Shown piece by piece: positions 43,134 to 52,539 of a stretch of DNA of 64,000 bases. The number at the start of each line of letters is the position of its first letter. Position 1 is the first letter of the stretch. The stretch spans positions 1-64,000 of the forward strand of contig NZ_JXKQ01000010.1 of the NCBI RefSeq assembly GCF_001885945.1, read 5' to 3'. A program made the position numbers and the translations under genes. The notes under the pieces are model-generated. The model searched no databases. It saw nothing but the letters and a program-made list of their open reading frames with translations, and was not told the DNA's origin. Origin of the DNA: Enterococcus hermanniensis. GTDB lineage: Bacteria; Bacillota; Bacilli; Lactobacillales; Enterococcaceae.

Positions 43134-43302
43134 TTAAAATCCCTTCTTTCTATGAATTTTTAAGCTATATTAAGTGTAACAAATGAATTTTTAATTTACG
43201 TCCAACTTAAGATGTATTTAATTGGTAAAATAAGAACTTTTTTGGTTAAATAAGTAAATAAAATAAACTTATTTATAGTAAGTGTTGAATGGAGAAACTA
43301 AA

Positions 43303-43875
43303 ATGCCTAAGTCACGAATTGAAGCTTTTACTGATGCTGTCATTGCAATTATTATGACATTGTTGGTTTTAGAATTACATGAACCAGGTGCACCGACATG
43401 GTCAGCATTTTTACAGATGGAACATAAATTTATTGTTTATTTGATCAGTTTTATTAGCTTGGCCATCTATTGGAATAATCACCACCATTTATTTCAACTT
43501 GTCAAAAAAGTCGACGGATGGGTACTTTGGGCAAATAATTTTTTAATCTTAATGATGACGTTATTTCCATATGCCACAGCTTGGGTTGGCGATTACCCAT
43601 TTGCTTGGCCACCGCAAGCATTATACGGGTCGGTTATATTAGGTACAGATTTTGCATATTATTTATTAGTCAGATCTTTAGTTCGTGCCAATGGAACAGA
43701 TTCTGAAATCGGACGATTATTTAGACATTATCCTAAACTGTATCTATCGATTGGCCTAGCTATTGTTGCCTTGATTTTAGGTAAATTGATTGCACCAATT
43801 GCTGTTTTAATTGTTAATGTTTTAATATTATTAATGTGGTTTATTCCGGAAAAATCAATTGAAAAAACTTTATGA
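43303..43875 (+). CDS. TMEM175/DUF1211 family membrane protein
   Basis: A 190-residue protein with about six membrane segments. The first, RIEAFTDAVIAIIMTLLVLEL, carries the FSD-like motif of prokaryotic TMEM175 potassium channels (here FTDAV). ATG 43303 is preferred because GGAG lies 8 bases before it. A potassium-leak role is known for a few family members; it is only an inference here. Confidence 0.82.
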   Translation: MPKSRIEAFTDAVIAIIMTLLVLELHEPGAPTWSAFLQMEHKFIVYLISFISLAIYWNNHHHLFQLVKKVDGWVLWANNFLILMMTLFPYATAWVGDYPFAWPPQALYGSVILGTDFAYYLLVRSLVRANGTDSEIGRLFRHYPKLYLSIGLAIVALILGKLIAPIAVLIVNVLILLMWFIPEKSIEKTL

Positions 43876-43903
43876 AGGACAGCGAGTAGCTGTTCTTTTT
43901 ATT
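43875..43903 (+). terminator. Terminator after the TMEM175-like gene
   Basis: AGGACAGC-GAGTA-GCTGTTCT followed by T-rich sequence. Confidence 0.7.
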
Positions 43904-43977
43904 TATCTAGCTAGAAAGTGCTATAGGATCTTTGTTTGTATGGTAGAGTGTAGTCAATCAGTTTGAGGAGGGGTTAG

Positions 43978-44646
43978 ATGTTAGAAGCAGTAATATTTGA
44001 TATGGACGGGGTACTCGTTGATTCAGAATATACATACTTTCAAAGCAAGTCGCAGATTTTAAGCGAAGCAGGTCATGAAGTAGAAGAAAATTATCATTAT
44101 CAATTTATGGGAACAACTAGTGAGTATATGTGGGAACAAATGAAACAAGAGTTTTCACTTCCGCAATCTGTCGGAGAATATATCCAACAAATGACCTCGT
44201 TACGTCAAGTGATGATTCAAAAGGATGGTATTCGAGCAATTCCAAATGTACAGGACTTTGTAAAACGGTTATTTGATTCGGGATTAACATTGGCGGTTGC
44301 GTCGTCTTCATCATTAATAGAAATCAAAACGAATTTAGTCGAATTAGGTCTGTCAGAATATTTTACGGCTGTTGTGAGTACAGAAGAAGTGAAATTTTCG
44401 AAACCAGCGCCCGATGTTTATTTAGCAGCAGCTAAGAGAATCGGTGTAGAACCACAAAATTGTTTAGGCATCGAAGATACTAAAAATGGTATTGGCGCGG
44501 TAAAAAATGCGGAGATGGTTTGTGTTGGGTTTGCTAATCCGGCATTTCCAGTACAAGATTTAACAGCGGCAGATGTAGTGACGACAACTTTTTCTCAAAT
44601 GGATAAGCCAGAGTTGCTTCAGATATATACTGAAGTAACAAAATAG
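43978..44646 (+). CDS. HAD-family phosphatase / beta-phosphoglucomutase-like
   Basis: A 222-residue HAD hydrolase, subfamily IA, with a helical cap. Motif I is DMDGVLVDSEY (nucleophile and acid Asp pair), motif II VASSSS, motif III K at FSKPAPDVY, motif IV GIEDTKNGI. The start follows GAGGAGGGG. It may act on a sugar phosphate; beta-phosphoglucomutases have a similar layout, but no maltose gene is next to it. Confidence 0.88.
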   Translation: MLEAVIFDMDGVLVDSEYTYFQSKSQILSEAGHEVEENYHYQFMGTTSEYMWEQMKQEFSLPQSVGEYIQQMTSLRQVMIQKDGIRAIPNVQDFVKRLFDSGLTLAVASSSSLIEIKTNLVELGLSEYFTAVVSTEEVKFSKPAPDVYLAAAKRIGVEPQNCLGIEDTKNGIGAVKNAEMVCVGFANPAFPVQDLTAADVVTTTFSQMDKPELLQIYTEVTK

Positions 44647-44724
44647 TTAGAAAGTAGAATTTATGATCAATAAACCAGCATAAATGAACAAAAGGTCTGA
44701 TTAAAAAAGAATCTAATTAACCTC

Positions 44725-44760
44725 AAAAAAACCTCGATAAGCGCGCTTATCGAGATTTTT
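44725..44760. terminator. Terminator after the HAD gene
   Basis: CTCGATAAGCG joined directly to CGCTTATCGAG (44733-44754), followed by ATTTTTG; an A run lies on the left side. Confidence 0.8.
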
Positions 44761-44840
44761 GTTCTAAAAATTAAAGAGTATCAGGTGATTAAAGAACAGA
44801 CGAAAAATGGGACTTATGTTAAACTATGAATTTTATTAGA

Positions 44841-44970
44841 GTATCATATTGCATAATAAGTAGTAAATATTAGAGATTAAACAAGCAAAAAAAGCTTTTA
44901 TTTAGATGTTTTTCAGTAAGAGTAGATATTTTTTTTATTAATTCATATACTTAAGTACCATATTGCATAA
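44841..44970. repeat. Pair of 16-base direct repeats upstream of PRD regulator
   Basis: GTATCATATTGCATAA (44841-44856) and GTACCATATTGCATAA (44955-44970) differ at one base and are 114 bases apart. They are candidate regulator sites. Confidence 0.65.
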
Positions 44971-45007
44971 AAAACACTGAATTAATTGGGAACAAATAGG
45001 ATAGAAA

Positions 45008-45022
45008 TGTAAGCGTTTTTCA
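45008..45022 (+). promoter_or_regulatory. cre-like catabolite-control site
   Basis: TGTAAGCGTTTTTCA fits 12 of 14 positions of the lactic-acid-bacteria CcpA site, 31 bases before the PRD regulator start. Confidence 0.55.
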
Positions 45023-45052
45023 TTTAAATTAAAGATGTAAAGAGGGATGACA

Positions 45053-47128
45053 ATGAATTTAGAAGAAAGAACCAATCAAATTTTTGTTGAGTTGGTTAAT
45101 AATCCGCGAATCACTAGCAAAACACTATGCGAAAAATTTGATTTAACGAGAGGTCAATTAAATTATGCTCTGAAAAAAATCAATGATTCATTGCTAGAAG
45201 AAAAGATGAGCGAAATCAAACGTACAAAAAATGGACACTTTCTCATTACGAATGAAATTCTTTCAAATTTTAAAGGTGGTGGTGAAACGCTTGGAGAAAA
45301 AACTGAAAATTATGTTTTTTCAAGTAAAGAACGAGCGGCAGTGATTGAATTGATGTTATTTAGCAAAGAAGATTATCTATCATTGAATCATTTTATCGAT
45401 GAATTGAAAGTTAGTCGTAATACAATACTTCGAGATTTAAAAGAAGTCGATCAAGGTTTAGCAAAATACGATTTAAAACTAAAATATACACGTCAAAAAG
45501 GTTACTTTATCCAAGGTGATGAATGGAACAAGCGCAATTTACTTTCAGATGTATTGAATAACTTGGCACTTATGTATAACGGAATCAATGTGATTATTCA
45601 ATTTGCTAACATTGATCATCAGCAAGTTGAAACATTTCGTAAACGGGTGGAATTAGTGGAAGAAGAGTTAGAAGTTCAATTTACAGATGAACGTCTAAAA
45701 ACATTGCCTTTATTGATTCTTTTAATGATCCGGCGAGCACAAAAAGGAAAATTGATCTCTTATAGTTTTAAAGTTAATTATCGTGAACTGGCAGATACAA
45801 AAGAATATCTAGCTGCCGATCGAGTAATTTGGGATGTTGAGGGTTTGAGTGAAAATGAACGCGTTTACTTAACGATGCTCTTGTTAACAACAAATCTTTC
45901 ACGTGGAGATATTCTATCAGTAAAAGCTATTAACAAAATGAAAGAAGCACTGGAACAAGTTATTGCAAATTTCGAACGAATCGCAGGCGTTAACTTAGAA
46001 GACAAAGAAAAACTATTAGACCGTTTATTAGTTCATATGCGGCCAGCATATTACCGAATTAAGTATCATCTGAATCTACAAACGAGGTTTTATCAAGAAA
46101 ACAAAGATGCGAATTTATTTTCACTTTTTTACTTAGTCAAAGAGGCTGCGGGTCCTTTAGAAACGTATTTTGAGCAGTCCGTTCCTGATGCAGAATTATT
46201 TTTTATTTCTTTGTTTATCGGTAGCCATATCGTAGAAAGTTCTGAAATTATCCATCCAGAAAACCGAAAAAAAGCGATCATTGTTTGTCCAAATGGTGTT
46301 TCCATCGCAGCGTTATTAGAAAACACCTTACGTAATTTATTACCGGAAATCGATTTTATCACTACTATGTCAGCACGTGAATTTTATCGAACAGACTATA
46401 AAGTAGATTATATTTTTTCAGCAGTCCCACTAAAAACGGAGCGAAAAGTCTTTGTCGTCAACAATTTCTTGAATGAACGAGAAAAAAGACAACTAAGAGA
46501 ACGAGTTATTCGATCTTCAGTGATTATCCAAACGGAAGTCGTAACGCCGGAAAAAATCTTAGCGGTCGTCAAAAAACATGCAGACAATGTAGATGAAGCA
46601 AATCTTTATGATGAACTACTGACTTTATTCACACCAAAAGAATCAAAAATATTAGAGAAAAAACGTCCCCATTTGATTGATTTACTGAAGGAAGAAACGA
46701 TTCAAATCTTTGAAGAAACAATCAGTTGGACGGAAGTTTTAGAGAACCTAGCTAAGCCTTTAGAACAAAAACAAGTGATTACCCCTATGTACGTTGAAGC
46801 ATTGAAAAAGGAGATGCCGCAACCACCAGTTTACTCAATTTTACGGCATAAAATTGCTTTACCACATACAGTAGCAGAAGCTGGAGCCATCGGTGTAGGG
46901 ATTAGTTTAGGTATCGTTAAAAATGGGATTTTAACAGAAGATGGACGAAAAGTTCATACCGTCATTTTACTAGCATCAAATGATAAAGAAGAACATTTGG
47001 ACTTGATTTTTGAAATGATGAGCCTAGCTGGAGATGAACAATTGATCAAAATGGAACAAGCAACTACACAAAATGAAATTCGAACTGCGTTGATTGAGTT
47101 CAACGAACAGTATTGGAGGCAAAAATAA
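45053..47128 (+). CDS. PRD-domain PTS-regulated transcriptional activator (MtlR/ManR type)
   Basis: A 691-residue regulator: two N-terminal helix-turn-helix segments (about 5-60 and 85-150), two PRD domains (about 185-390), a GatB-like EIIB domain (about 400-500, IIVCPNGVSIAALLEN) and an EIIA domain of the fructose/mannitol type (about 545-690, with phospho-site HTVAEAG after HKIALP). PTS phosphorylation of the PRDs and EIIA/EIIB domains sets its activity. ATG 45053 has GAGGG 6 bases upstream. Its stop overlaps the EIIA start (TAATG). Confidence 0.93.
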   Translation: MNLEERTNQIFVELVNNPRITSKTLCEKFDLTRGQLNYALKKINDSLLEEKMSEIKRTKNGHFLITNEILSNFKGGGETLGEKTENYVFSSKERAAVIELMLFSKEDYLSLNHFIDELKVSRNTILRDLKEVDQGLAKYDLKLKYTRQKGYFIQGDEWNKRNLLSDVLNNLALMYNGINVIIQFANIDHQQVETFRKRVELVEEELEVQFTDERLKTLPLLILLMIRRAQKGKLISYSFKVNYRELADTKEYLAADRVIWDVEGLSENERVYLTMLLLTTNLSRGDILSVKAINKMKEALEQVIANFERIAGVNLEDKEKLLDRLLVHMRPAYYRIKYHLNLQTRFYQENKDANLFSLFYLVKEAAGPLETYFEQSVPDAELFFISLFIGSHIVESSEIIHPENRKKAIIVCPNGVSIAALLENTLRNLLPEIDFITTMSAREFYRTDYKVDYIFSAVPLKTERKVFVVNNFLNEREKRQLRERVIRSSVIIQTEVVTPEKILAVVKKHADNVDEANLYDELLTLFTPKESKILEKKRPHLIDLLKEETIQIFEETISWTEVLENLAKPLEQKQVITPMYVEALKKEMPQPPVYSILRHKIALPHTVAEAGAIGVGISLGIVKNGILTEDGRKVHTVILLASNDKEEHLDLIFEMMSLAGDEQLIKMEQATTQNEIRTALIEFNEQYWRQK

Positions 47129-47604
47129 TGATAGAAGCAACCACACTGAGTGCTTATGTAAAAGAGCCATTAGTTTTTACCCAAGAAAATTATTTTTCGC
47201 AAGATGAATTATTCGAACAAGTTACTCAAAAAGCAGCAGATCTTGATTGGGTCAGAGACGATTTTTTGGAAAGAATCAAAAAAAGAGAGACAACATTTCC
47301 AACAGGTATTCAGCTAGTCCATTATGGAGCTGCTATTCCTCATACTGATGCTGAATGTGTGCACGAAGAGTTTGTCGCAATCGTTACCTTACAAGATCCA
47401 GTAATTTTTCAGAGTATGGAAGACAATGATCAAGAGGTTAAAGCACAAATTGTTTTTGTATTAGGATTAAATCAACCGCACGCACAATTAGAGATGCTAC
47501 AGTCGCTGATGGGCTTGTTACAAAATGAATCCTTGTTAGCAGAGTTGCTGTTAGCAACAACACCATCAGAATTAATCGAAATCATCAAACAAAATAACTT
47601 ATAA
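47128..47604 (+). CDS. PTS EIIA component, galactitol/fructose type
   Basis: A 158-residue EIIA (PTS_EIIA_2 fold). The phospho-His is in AIPHTDAECV (about residue 70). The ATG overlaps the TAA of the regulator, with GGAGG 8 bases before. It relays phosphate from HPr to the EIIB that follows. Confidence 0.92.
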   Translation: MIEATTLSAYVKEPLVFTQENYFSQDELFEQVTQKAADLDWVRDDFLERIKKRETTFPTGIQLVHYGAAIPHTDAECVHEEFVAIVTLQDPVIFQSMEDNDQEVKAQIVFVLGLNQPHAQLEMLQSLMGLLQNESLLAELLLATTPSELIEIIKQNNL

Positions 47605-47620
47605 AAGGGAGCAAATTAGA

Positions 47621-47911
47621 ATGAAAAAAGTACGAGTATTAGTCGCATGTGGAGCCGGAATCGCAACATCAACGGTGGTAATGAAAAAAGTAGAAGATTT
47701 ATTTGCAAGAAATGAGATCCCAGTAGAAATTAATCAAATTAAAATTTCGGAAGCGGCTTCAAAACAAGACGGGGCAGACATGTTGATTTCAACAACAATG
47801 TTGCCAACAGAGTATAAAATTCCAGCAATCAAAGCGATGGCGTTTTTAACCGGGATCGGTACTGAAAAAGTTGAGAATGAAATCATTGAAGCAGCTAAAA
47901 GTGTTCAATAA
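47621..47911 (+). CDS. PTS EIIB component, galactitol family (GatB-like)
   Basis: A 96-residue EIIB with phospho-Cys in VLVACGAGIATSTVVMKK (Cys about residue 10), the GatB-type P-loop. It sits between EIIA and EIIC. GGAG precedes the ATG. Confidence 0.93.
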   Translation: MKKVRVLVACGAGIATSTVVMKKVEDLFARNEIPVEINQIKISEAASKQDGADMLISTTMLPTEYKIPAIKAMAFLTGIGTEKVENEIIEAAKSVQ

Positions 47912-47920
47912 TTTTGATTA

Positions 47921-47997
47921 ACATGTATATCTTTCACTAATTATTTATATGAAAAAGCCACTTAGCTTTAGTGATCAGTAGTGGAAGATATATGTGT
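47921..47997 (+). other. Long intercistronic RNA stem-loop between EIIB and EIIC
   Basis: The 19 bases at 47921-47939 pair with 47979-47997 without interruption (16 Watson-Crick and 3 G-U pairs) around a 39-base loop. No T run follows. It lies 10 bases after the EIIB stop and 67 bases before the EIIC start. Confidence 0.7.
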
Positions 47998-48064
47998 TGA
48001 AGACAGATTTATTTTTTCAAGAGAAAATTTAAATATATCAATGCAAAACAGGAGGAATCAATTT

Positions 48065-49333
48065 ATGGATGGATTAACGGACGTAGTACAGAGTATATTA
48101 GGCGCCGGTCCAAGTGTCATGTTGCCGATCATCATTTTCATTGTTGGTATTATTTTCAGAGTCTCGGTCAAAAAAGCAATTATTTCAGGTATCACTGTAG
48201 GGATCGGAATGATCGGAATCAATCTAGTCATTAATGTATTAACGACGAATGTTGGTCCAGCCGCACAAGCAATGGTTGAACGATTTGGTTTGAATTTAAC
48301 AATCATCGATGCAGGATGGCCAGCAGTTTCAGCCGGGACATGGGCGCAACCAATCGCGGCTGTAATGATTCCAGTTATTTTAGTAGTGAATTTAATTATG
48401 TTGGCATTAAATCGCACCAAAACACTGAATATCGATATCTGGAACTACTGGCATGTTAGTTCTGTAGCAGCAACTGGTTATATTGTAACAGGAAGTTTCT
48501 TCTTTGGCATCTTGTGTGGGATTTTATTCTCAATCATTATTTTAGTGATTGCTGATAAAACAGCACCAAAAGTCCAAGAATATTATGGACTTGAAGGTAT
48601 CAGTATTACAACCGGTTCAGCCCAAGGTTATGCCATCTTAGCATTACCAGTTGGTTGGGTATTAGACCGAATTCCAGGATTAAATAAATTAGATGTAAAA
48701 CCAGAAACGATTCAAAAACGTTTTGGTATCTTTGGTGAACCGATGATTATGGGGATTATCATTGGTATGTTTTTAGGCTTATTAGGTGGTTATGATTTAA
48801 TCGGTATTTTACAGATCGGTATGAACATGGGAGCGGTAATGTTCTTGATGCCACGGATGGTAAAAATCTTGATGGAAGGTTTGATTCCGATTCAAGAAGG
48901 GGCACAAAAATTATTGCAAAGCCGGTATGGCGACCGTGAAATTTATCTAGGAATGGATGCAGCACTAGCAACGGGGTCACCAGCAGCGTTATCAACAGGT
49001 CTATTAATGGTTCCGATCACATTATTCTTAGCCGTAATTTTACCAGGAAATCATGTGTTACCATTCGGAGATTTAGCAACGATTCCATTTTTCGCAGCTT
49101 TAGTTGTTCCAAGCCGCAGAGGAAACATTTTAACTTCAGTTATTTCATTAACGATTGTAATGGCCTTTGCTTTATTGATGGCGACAAACTTTGCGCCAGT
49201 ATTAACTGAAATGGCCCAAGGAATTGTTAAATTCCCTGAAGGTGCAGCTCAGATCACTAACTTGGATACTGGTGGTAACTTCTTGAAATGGATCTTCTTA
49301 AAATTGTCAGAATTAGTTGCACAAGTAATGTAG
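48065..49333 (+). CDS. PTS EIIC permease, galactitol family (GatC-like)
   Basis: A 422-residue polytopic membrane protein with about 10-12 hydrophobic segments, starting MDGLTDVVQSILGAGPSVML. It has the GatC-type LNIDIWNYWH stretch and a later GMDAALATGSPAALSTGL. ATG 48065 with GGAGG upstream is favoured over a longer frame that would run through the intercistronic hairpin. It transports a polyol with phosphorylation. Substrate: galactitol, or a pentitol such as arabitol or xylitol. Confidence 0.9.
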   Translation: MDGLTDVVQSILGAGPSVMLPIIIFIVGIIFRVSVKKAIISGITVGIGMIGINLVINVLTTNVGPAAQAMVERFGLNLTIIDAGWPAVSAGTWAQPIAAVMIPVILVVNLIMLALNRTKTLNIDIWNYWHVSSVAATGYIVTGSFFFGILCGILFSIIILVIADKTAPKVQEYYGLEGISITTGSAQGYAILALPVGWVLDRIPGLNKLDVKPETIQKRFGIFGEPMIMGIIIGMFLGLLGGYDLIGILQIGMNMGAVMFLMPRMVKILMEGLIPIQEGAQKLLQSRYGDREIYLGMDAALATGSPAALSTGLLMVPITLFLAVILPGNHVLPFGDLATIPFFAALVVPSRRGNILTSVISLTIVMAFALLMATNFAPVLTEMAQGIVKFPEGAAQITNLDTGGNFLKWIFLKLSELVAQVM

Positions 49334-49346
49334 GGGGCTTATAAAA

Positions 49347-50408
49347 ATGAGTAGTAAAATGATGAAGGGTGTTTCAAAACAAGCACCCGGTTATGATCAA
49401 ATGGCATTTATTGATTTACCTGTTCCAGAAGCAACCGAAGATAAAGTATTGATCAAAGTAGCGTATACGGGTATTTGTGGATCAGATATCCATACATTCA
49501 AAGGAGAATATAAAAACCCAACAACCCCAGTAGTGCTAGGACACGAATTTTCTGGTCAAGTAGTGGCAGTAGGGGAGAAAGTAAGCTCAATCAAAGTGGG
49601 CGACCGAGTAACCAGCGAAACAACTTTTTATGTATGTGGTGAGTGTGACTATTGTCAAAATAAACAATATAACTTGTGTCCACATCGAAAAGGGATCGGT
49701 ACGCAGCAAAATGGGTCCATGGCCAATTATGTGTTAGCGCGTGAAGAGAGCATTCATATCTTACCAGATCAGCTGAGTTATGAAGGCGCAGCGATGAGTG
49801 AGCCATTAGCTTGTTGTGTCCATGCAATGTATCAAAAGAGTCATTTAGAATTGCGAGATACCATCATTATTATGGGACCTGGACCAATCGGTTTGTTTTT
49901 ACTACAGATTGCAAAAGAAATTGGGGCTTTCGTCATCATGACTGGTATCACGAAAGATGCTCATCGATTAGCATTAGCTGAAAAGTTAGGGGCTGACGTA
50001 ATCGTTGATACCATGAAAGAGGACTTAGCAGCGATTGTTAATCAACTAACAGACGGCTATGGAGTAGACAAAGTTTATGATGCCTCAGGTGCCGTTCCAG
50101 CGGTCAATGCTAGCTTGCCGTTGATTCGCAAGCAAGGGCAGTTTGTTCAAGTAGGATTGTTTGCTAATAAACTGGTTGAATTAGATACAGAATCGATTAT
50201 CCAACGTGAAATCGAATATATTGGTAGTCGTTCACAAAATCCATATGACTGGCCGATTGCTATTCATTTACTAGCAAAAGGTGCGATCAATATCGATGAA
50301 ATGATTACGAAAAAGTACCCATTAGATGATTGGCGAGAAGCCTTCGATAAAGTGATGGAAGGCAATGAAATCAAAGTAATGATCGAATCGAATCCCGGTG
50401 AATTTTAA
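49347..50408 (+). CDS. Zinc-dependent polyol-phosphate dehydrogenase (GatD-like)
   Basis: A 353-residue medium-chain dehydrogenase. Catalytic zinc ligands are in GICGSDIHTFKGEY and GHEFSG, structural zinc cysteines in CGECDYCQNKQYNLC, and the Rossmann motif is GPGPIGLFLLQIA. It probably oxidises the phosphorylated polyol delivered by the PTS, for example galactitol-1-phosphate to tagatose-6-phosphate. It is the last gene of the operon, with a strong terminator after it. Confidence 0.9.
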   Translation: MSSKMMKGVSKQAPGYDQMAFIDLPVPEATEDKVLIKVAYTGICGSDIHTFKGEYKNPTTPVVLGHEFSGQVVAVGEKVSSIKVGDRVTSETTFYVCGECDYCQNKQYNLCPHRKGIGTQQNGSMANYVLAREESIHILPDQLSYEGAAMSEPLACCVHAMYQKSHLELRDTIIIMGPGPIGLFLLQIAKEIGAFVIMTGITKDAHRLALAEKLGADVIVDTMKEDLAAIVNQLTDGYGVDKVYDASGAVPAVNASLPLIRKQGQFVQVGLFANKLVELDTESIIQREIEYIGSRSQNPYDWPIAIHLLAKGAINIDEMITKKYPLDDWREAFDKVMEGNEIKVMIESNPGEF

Positions 50409-50410
50409 GT

Positions 50411-50446
50411 AAAAAGAGGCTGTGCCAACTGGCACAGCCTCTTTTT
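50411..50446. terminator. Bidirectional terminator after the polyol operon
   Basis: A 16-bp perfect stem (AAAAAGAGGCTGTGCC and its complement) with AACT loop. Confidence 0.94.
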
Positions 50447-50456
50447 ATTATATTTC

Positions 50457-51383
50457 CTAGTTTACATATTTTGCTAGAAATTCGGTAACTTTTTTCTGAT
50501 AAGTAGTTGGATCTTTACTTAGTGATTCTGCATGTCCAGCTCCATGGACAGTGTATTTTTCTTTAGGTCCTTTTGTCGCAGCATAGACATCATCAAGCAT
50601 CGAATAAGGAACAAAATCATCTTTGTCACCATGGATAAAGAGCATGGGAAGCTGATTTTTCTTTAATTGTTTCACGGTATCTGCTTCACCAAAGAAATAA
50701 CCAGCCCGAATTTTTGTCACTAGGCTAGTGACAGGGATCAATGGAAATGCCGGCAAATTGAAAAGTTGTTTTAATTGATAGGTTAATTCTCCATTGACCG
50801 AGCTATAACCGCAGTCTTCTATAATTGCTTTAACATTATTGGGTAACTGTTCACCACTCGTCATCATGACCGTGGCTGCCCCCATGCTTACCCCATGAAG
50901 GACAATTTCTGATTTTGAATCTTGTTTAACGATCCGTTTGATCCATTGAACATAGTCTTTTCGTTCGTGCCAACCAAATCCGATATAGTCTCCCTCGCTT
51001 TTTCCATGGCCTCTAGCGTCAGGCATCAGGACATTGTAGCCAAGATCATGATAGATCTTAGCGTATTGTGTCATATCAGTCGCCTGTCCCATATAACCAT
51101 GAGCAACAATGACAGTTTTGTGTCGATCTTTTTTTGCCGGTAAATAATAGGCAGATAGTTTGAGATCATCTTCAGAAGTCAATTGCCAAGTAGTACGATT
51201 ATTTTTATCATTAAACCAACTTTCAGCTGCAATCAATTCGGGAGATTTTTTAGTAGCCCCGTTGGACAAAAAATCTTTTTTTGATGGAACAACAGCATAC
51301 GAATAGAAATAATTGCCTGCAAAAGCTAAAGCAACAAGGATAATAAAAATAATTCCTAGGATAATTTTTGTTTTTTTATTCAT
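50457..51383 (-). CDS. Membrane-anchored or secreted alpha/beta hydrolase
   Basis: A 308-residue protein with an N-terminal uncleaved-looking signal anchor (about 6-28). The nucleophile elbow is GVSMGAATV, the Asp is in HGDKDDFVPY and the His in GAGHAES. HGYMGQ is the oxyanion region. It resembles the serine aminopeptidase/YqkD-like group of exported hydrolases. The substrate is unknown. It is alone, ending at the shared terminator. Confidence 0.88.
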   Translation of the reverse strand: MNKKTKIILGIIFIILVALAFAGNYFYSYAVVPSKKDFLSNGATKKSPELIAAESWFNDKNNRTTWQLTSEDDLKLSAYYLPAKKDRHKTVIVAHGYMGQATDMTQYAKIYHDLGYNVLMPDARGHGKSEGDYIGFGWHERKDYVQWIKRIVKQDSKSEIVLHGVSMGAATVMMTSGEQLPNNVKAIIEDCGYSSVNGELTYQLKQLFNLPAFPLIPVTSLVTKIRAGYFFGEADTVKQLKKNQLPMLFIHGDKDDFVPYSMLDDVYAATKGPKEKYTVHGAGHAESLSKDPTTYQKKVTEFLAKYVN

Positions 51384-51517
51384 CGTTTCACTCCTATAAA
51401 TATATCATAAGCAGTATAGTTAAATTTTAGAGTGATAGCAAGCGTGCGATTTGGTTGGTTTACAGGCAAGCCCTTTCGTGAGAGAATGAAACAGAATTTA
51501 AAGCAGGAGCGAAATAA

Positions 51518-52510
51518 ATGGAAAATAAAAAAATTACAATCAAAGATGTAGCCAAACAATCAGGAGTCTCGATTGCGACTGTTTCCCAGATTCTAAATGG
51601 AAATGCACAAAAATTTAGTCCAAAAACGGTGGAGAAAGTACTAGCAGCCAAAGAGGAGTTAAATTACGAACCTGACTATTTTGCTCGACGAATGATCATG
51701 AAAAAAAGTAAGACGATCGGTGTATTAGTACCGGATATCACGAATCCATTTTTTAGTACGTTAGTCCGTGGAATCGAAGGTGTTTTATATCGTGAAAATT
51801 TTGTAACGATGTTATGTAATGCTGATTTAGATATGGAGAAAGAAACCAATTATTTGGCAGAATTAAGTCGCCGTGGAGTGGACGGTTATATTATTGCCAG
51901 TTCTGCGATTTCCAATCAAGCAATCAACCAGACTTTAAGAAAAAAGAATTTACCCTTTATTGTACTGGATCAAAAAAAAGCAGAAGGCTTCAGTGACGCT
52001 GTGCTGACCGATGATTTTGCAGGCGGTGACCTTGCTGGGAAACATCTTTATGAATTAGGCCATCGCAAAGTCGCTGTTGTATTGCCCGAAGATGCGACTG
52101 AAAATATTCAAAATCGGTTGCAAGGATTTAAAGCAATCTATTCAAACCCTATTTTGATTCATAGTGAACTTTCAAAAGAGGGTGGTCGTCAAGCAGTCAA
52201 AAGAATCGTAGCTTCCGAAGCCACAGCTATTTTTGCCATTAATGATGAGCTTGCTTTTGGTATATATCTAGGATTAGCTGAAGTTGGGAAAACAATCCCA
52301 AATGATTATAGTGTGATCGGTTATGATAATGTAGATATGTGTGAATATATGACCCCCCAACTAACTACTGTGGCGCAACCAATTTATGAACTAGGCCAAA
52401 CAACGGCAGAACGATTGTTGGAAAGAATCCATCATCCAAAGAAAGATTGGGAAGAAACAACGTTACCCGTTCAAATAAAAAAACGTTTTTCAACAGCACA
52501 CTTGAAATAG
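51518..52510 (+). CDS. rbsR: LacI-family ribose operon repressor
   Basis: A 330-residue regulator with N-terminal HTH (KITIKDVAKQSGVSIATVSQ) and hinge, then a periplasmic-binding-like ligand domain (about 62-330). Directly upstream of rbsK, rbsD and a ribose permease. The 33-bp palindrome after its stop codon is its likely operator. It probably releases DNA on ribose or ribose-phosphate. Confidence 0.93.
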   Translation: MENKKITIKDVAKQSGVSIATVSQILNGNAQKFSPKTVEKVLAAKEELNYEPDYFARRMIMKKSKTIGVLVPDITNPFFSTLVRGIEGVLYRENFVTMLCNADLDMEKETNYLAELSRRGVDGYIIASSAISNQAINQTLRKKNLPFIVLDQKKAEGFSDAVLTDDFAGGDLAGKHLYELGHRKVAVVLPEDATENIQNRLQGFKAIYSNPILIHSELSKEGGRQAVKRIVASEATAIFAINDELAFGIYLGLAEVGKTIPNDYSVIGYDNVDMCEYMTPQLTTVAQPIYELGQTTAERLLERIHHPKKDWEETTLPVQIKKRFSTAHLK

Positions 52511-52539
52511 CTTTCAAGCTGTGCTATATTTTTGGTGTC

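Larger units (their letters stand above)
44647..45052. other. Intergenic region upstream of the polyol PTS operon
   Basis: About 400 bases without a gene. It contains the HAD gene's terminator (44733-44760), two near-identical 16-base direct repeats (44841-44856 and 44955-44970) and a cre-like box (45008-45022). No classical promoter stands out. Confidence 0.6.
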
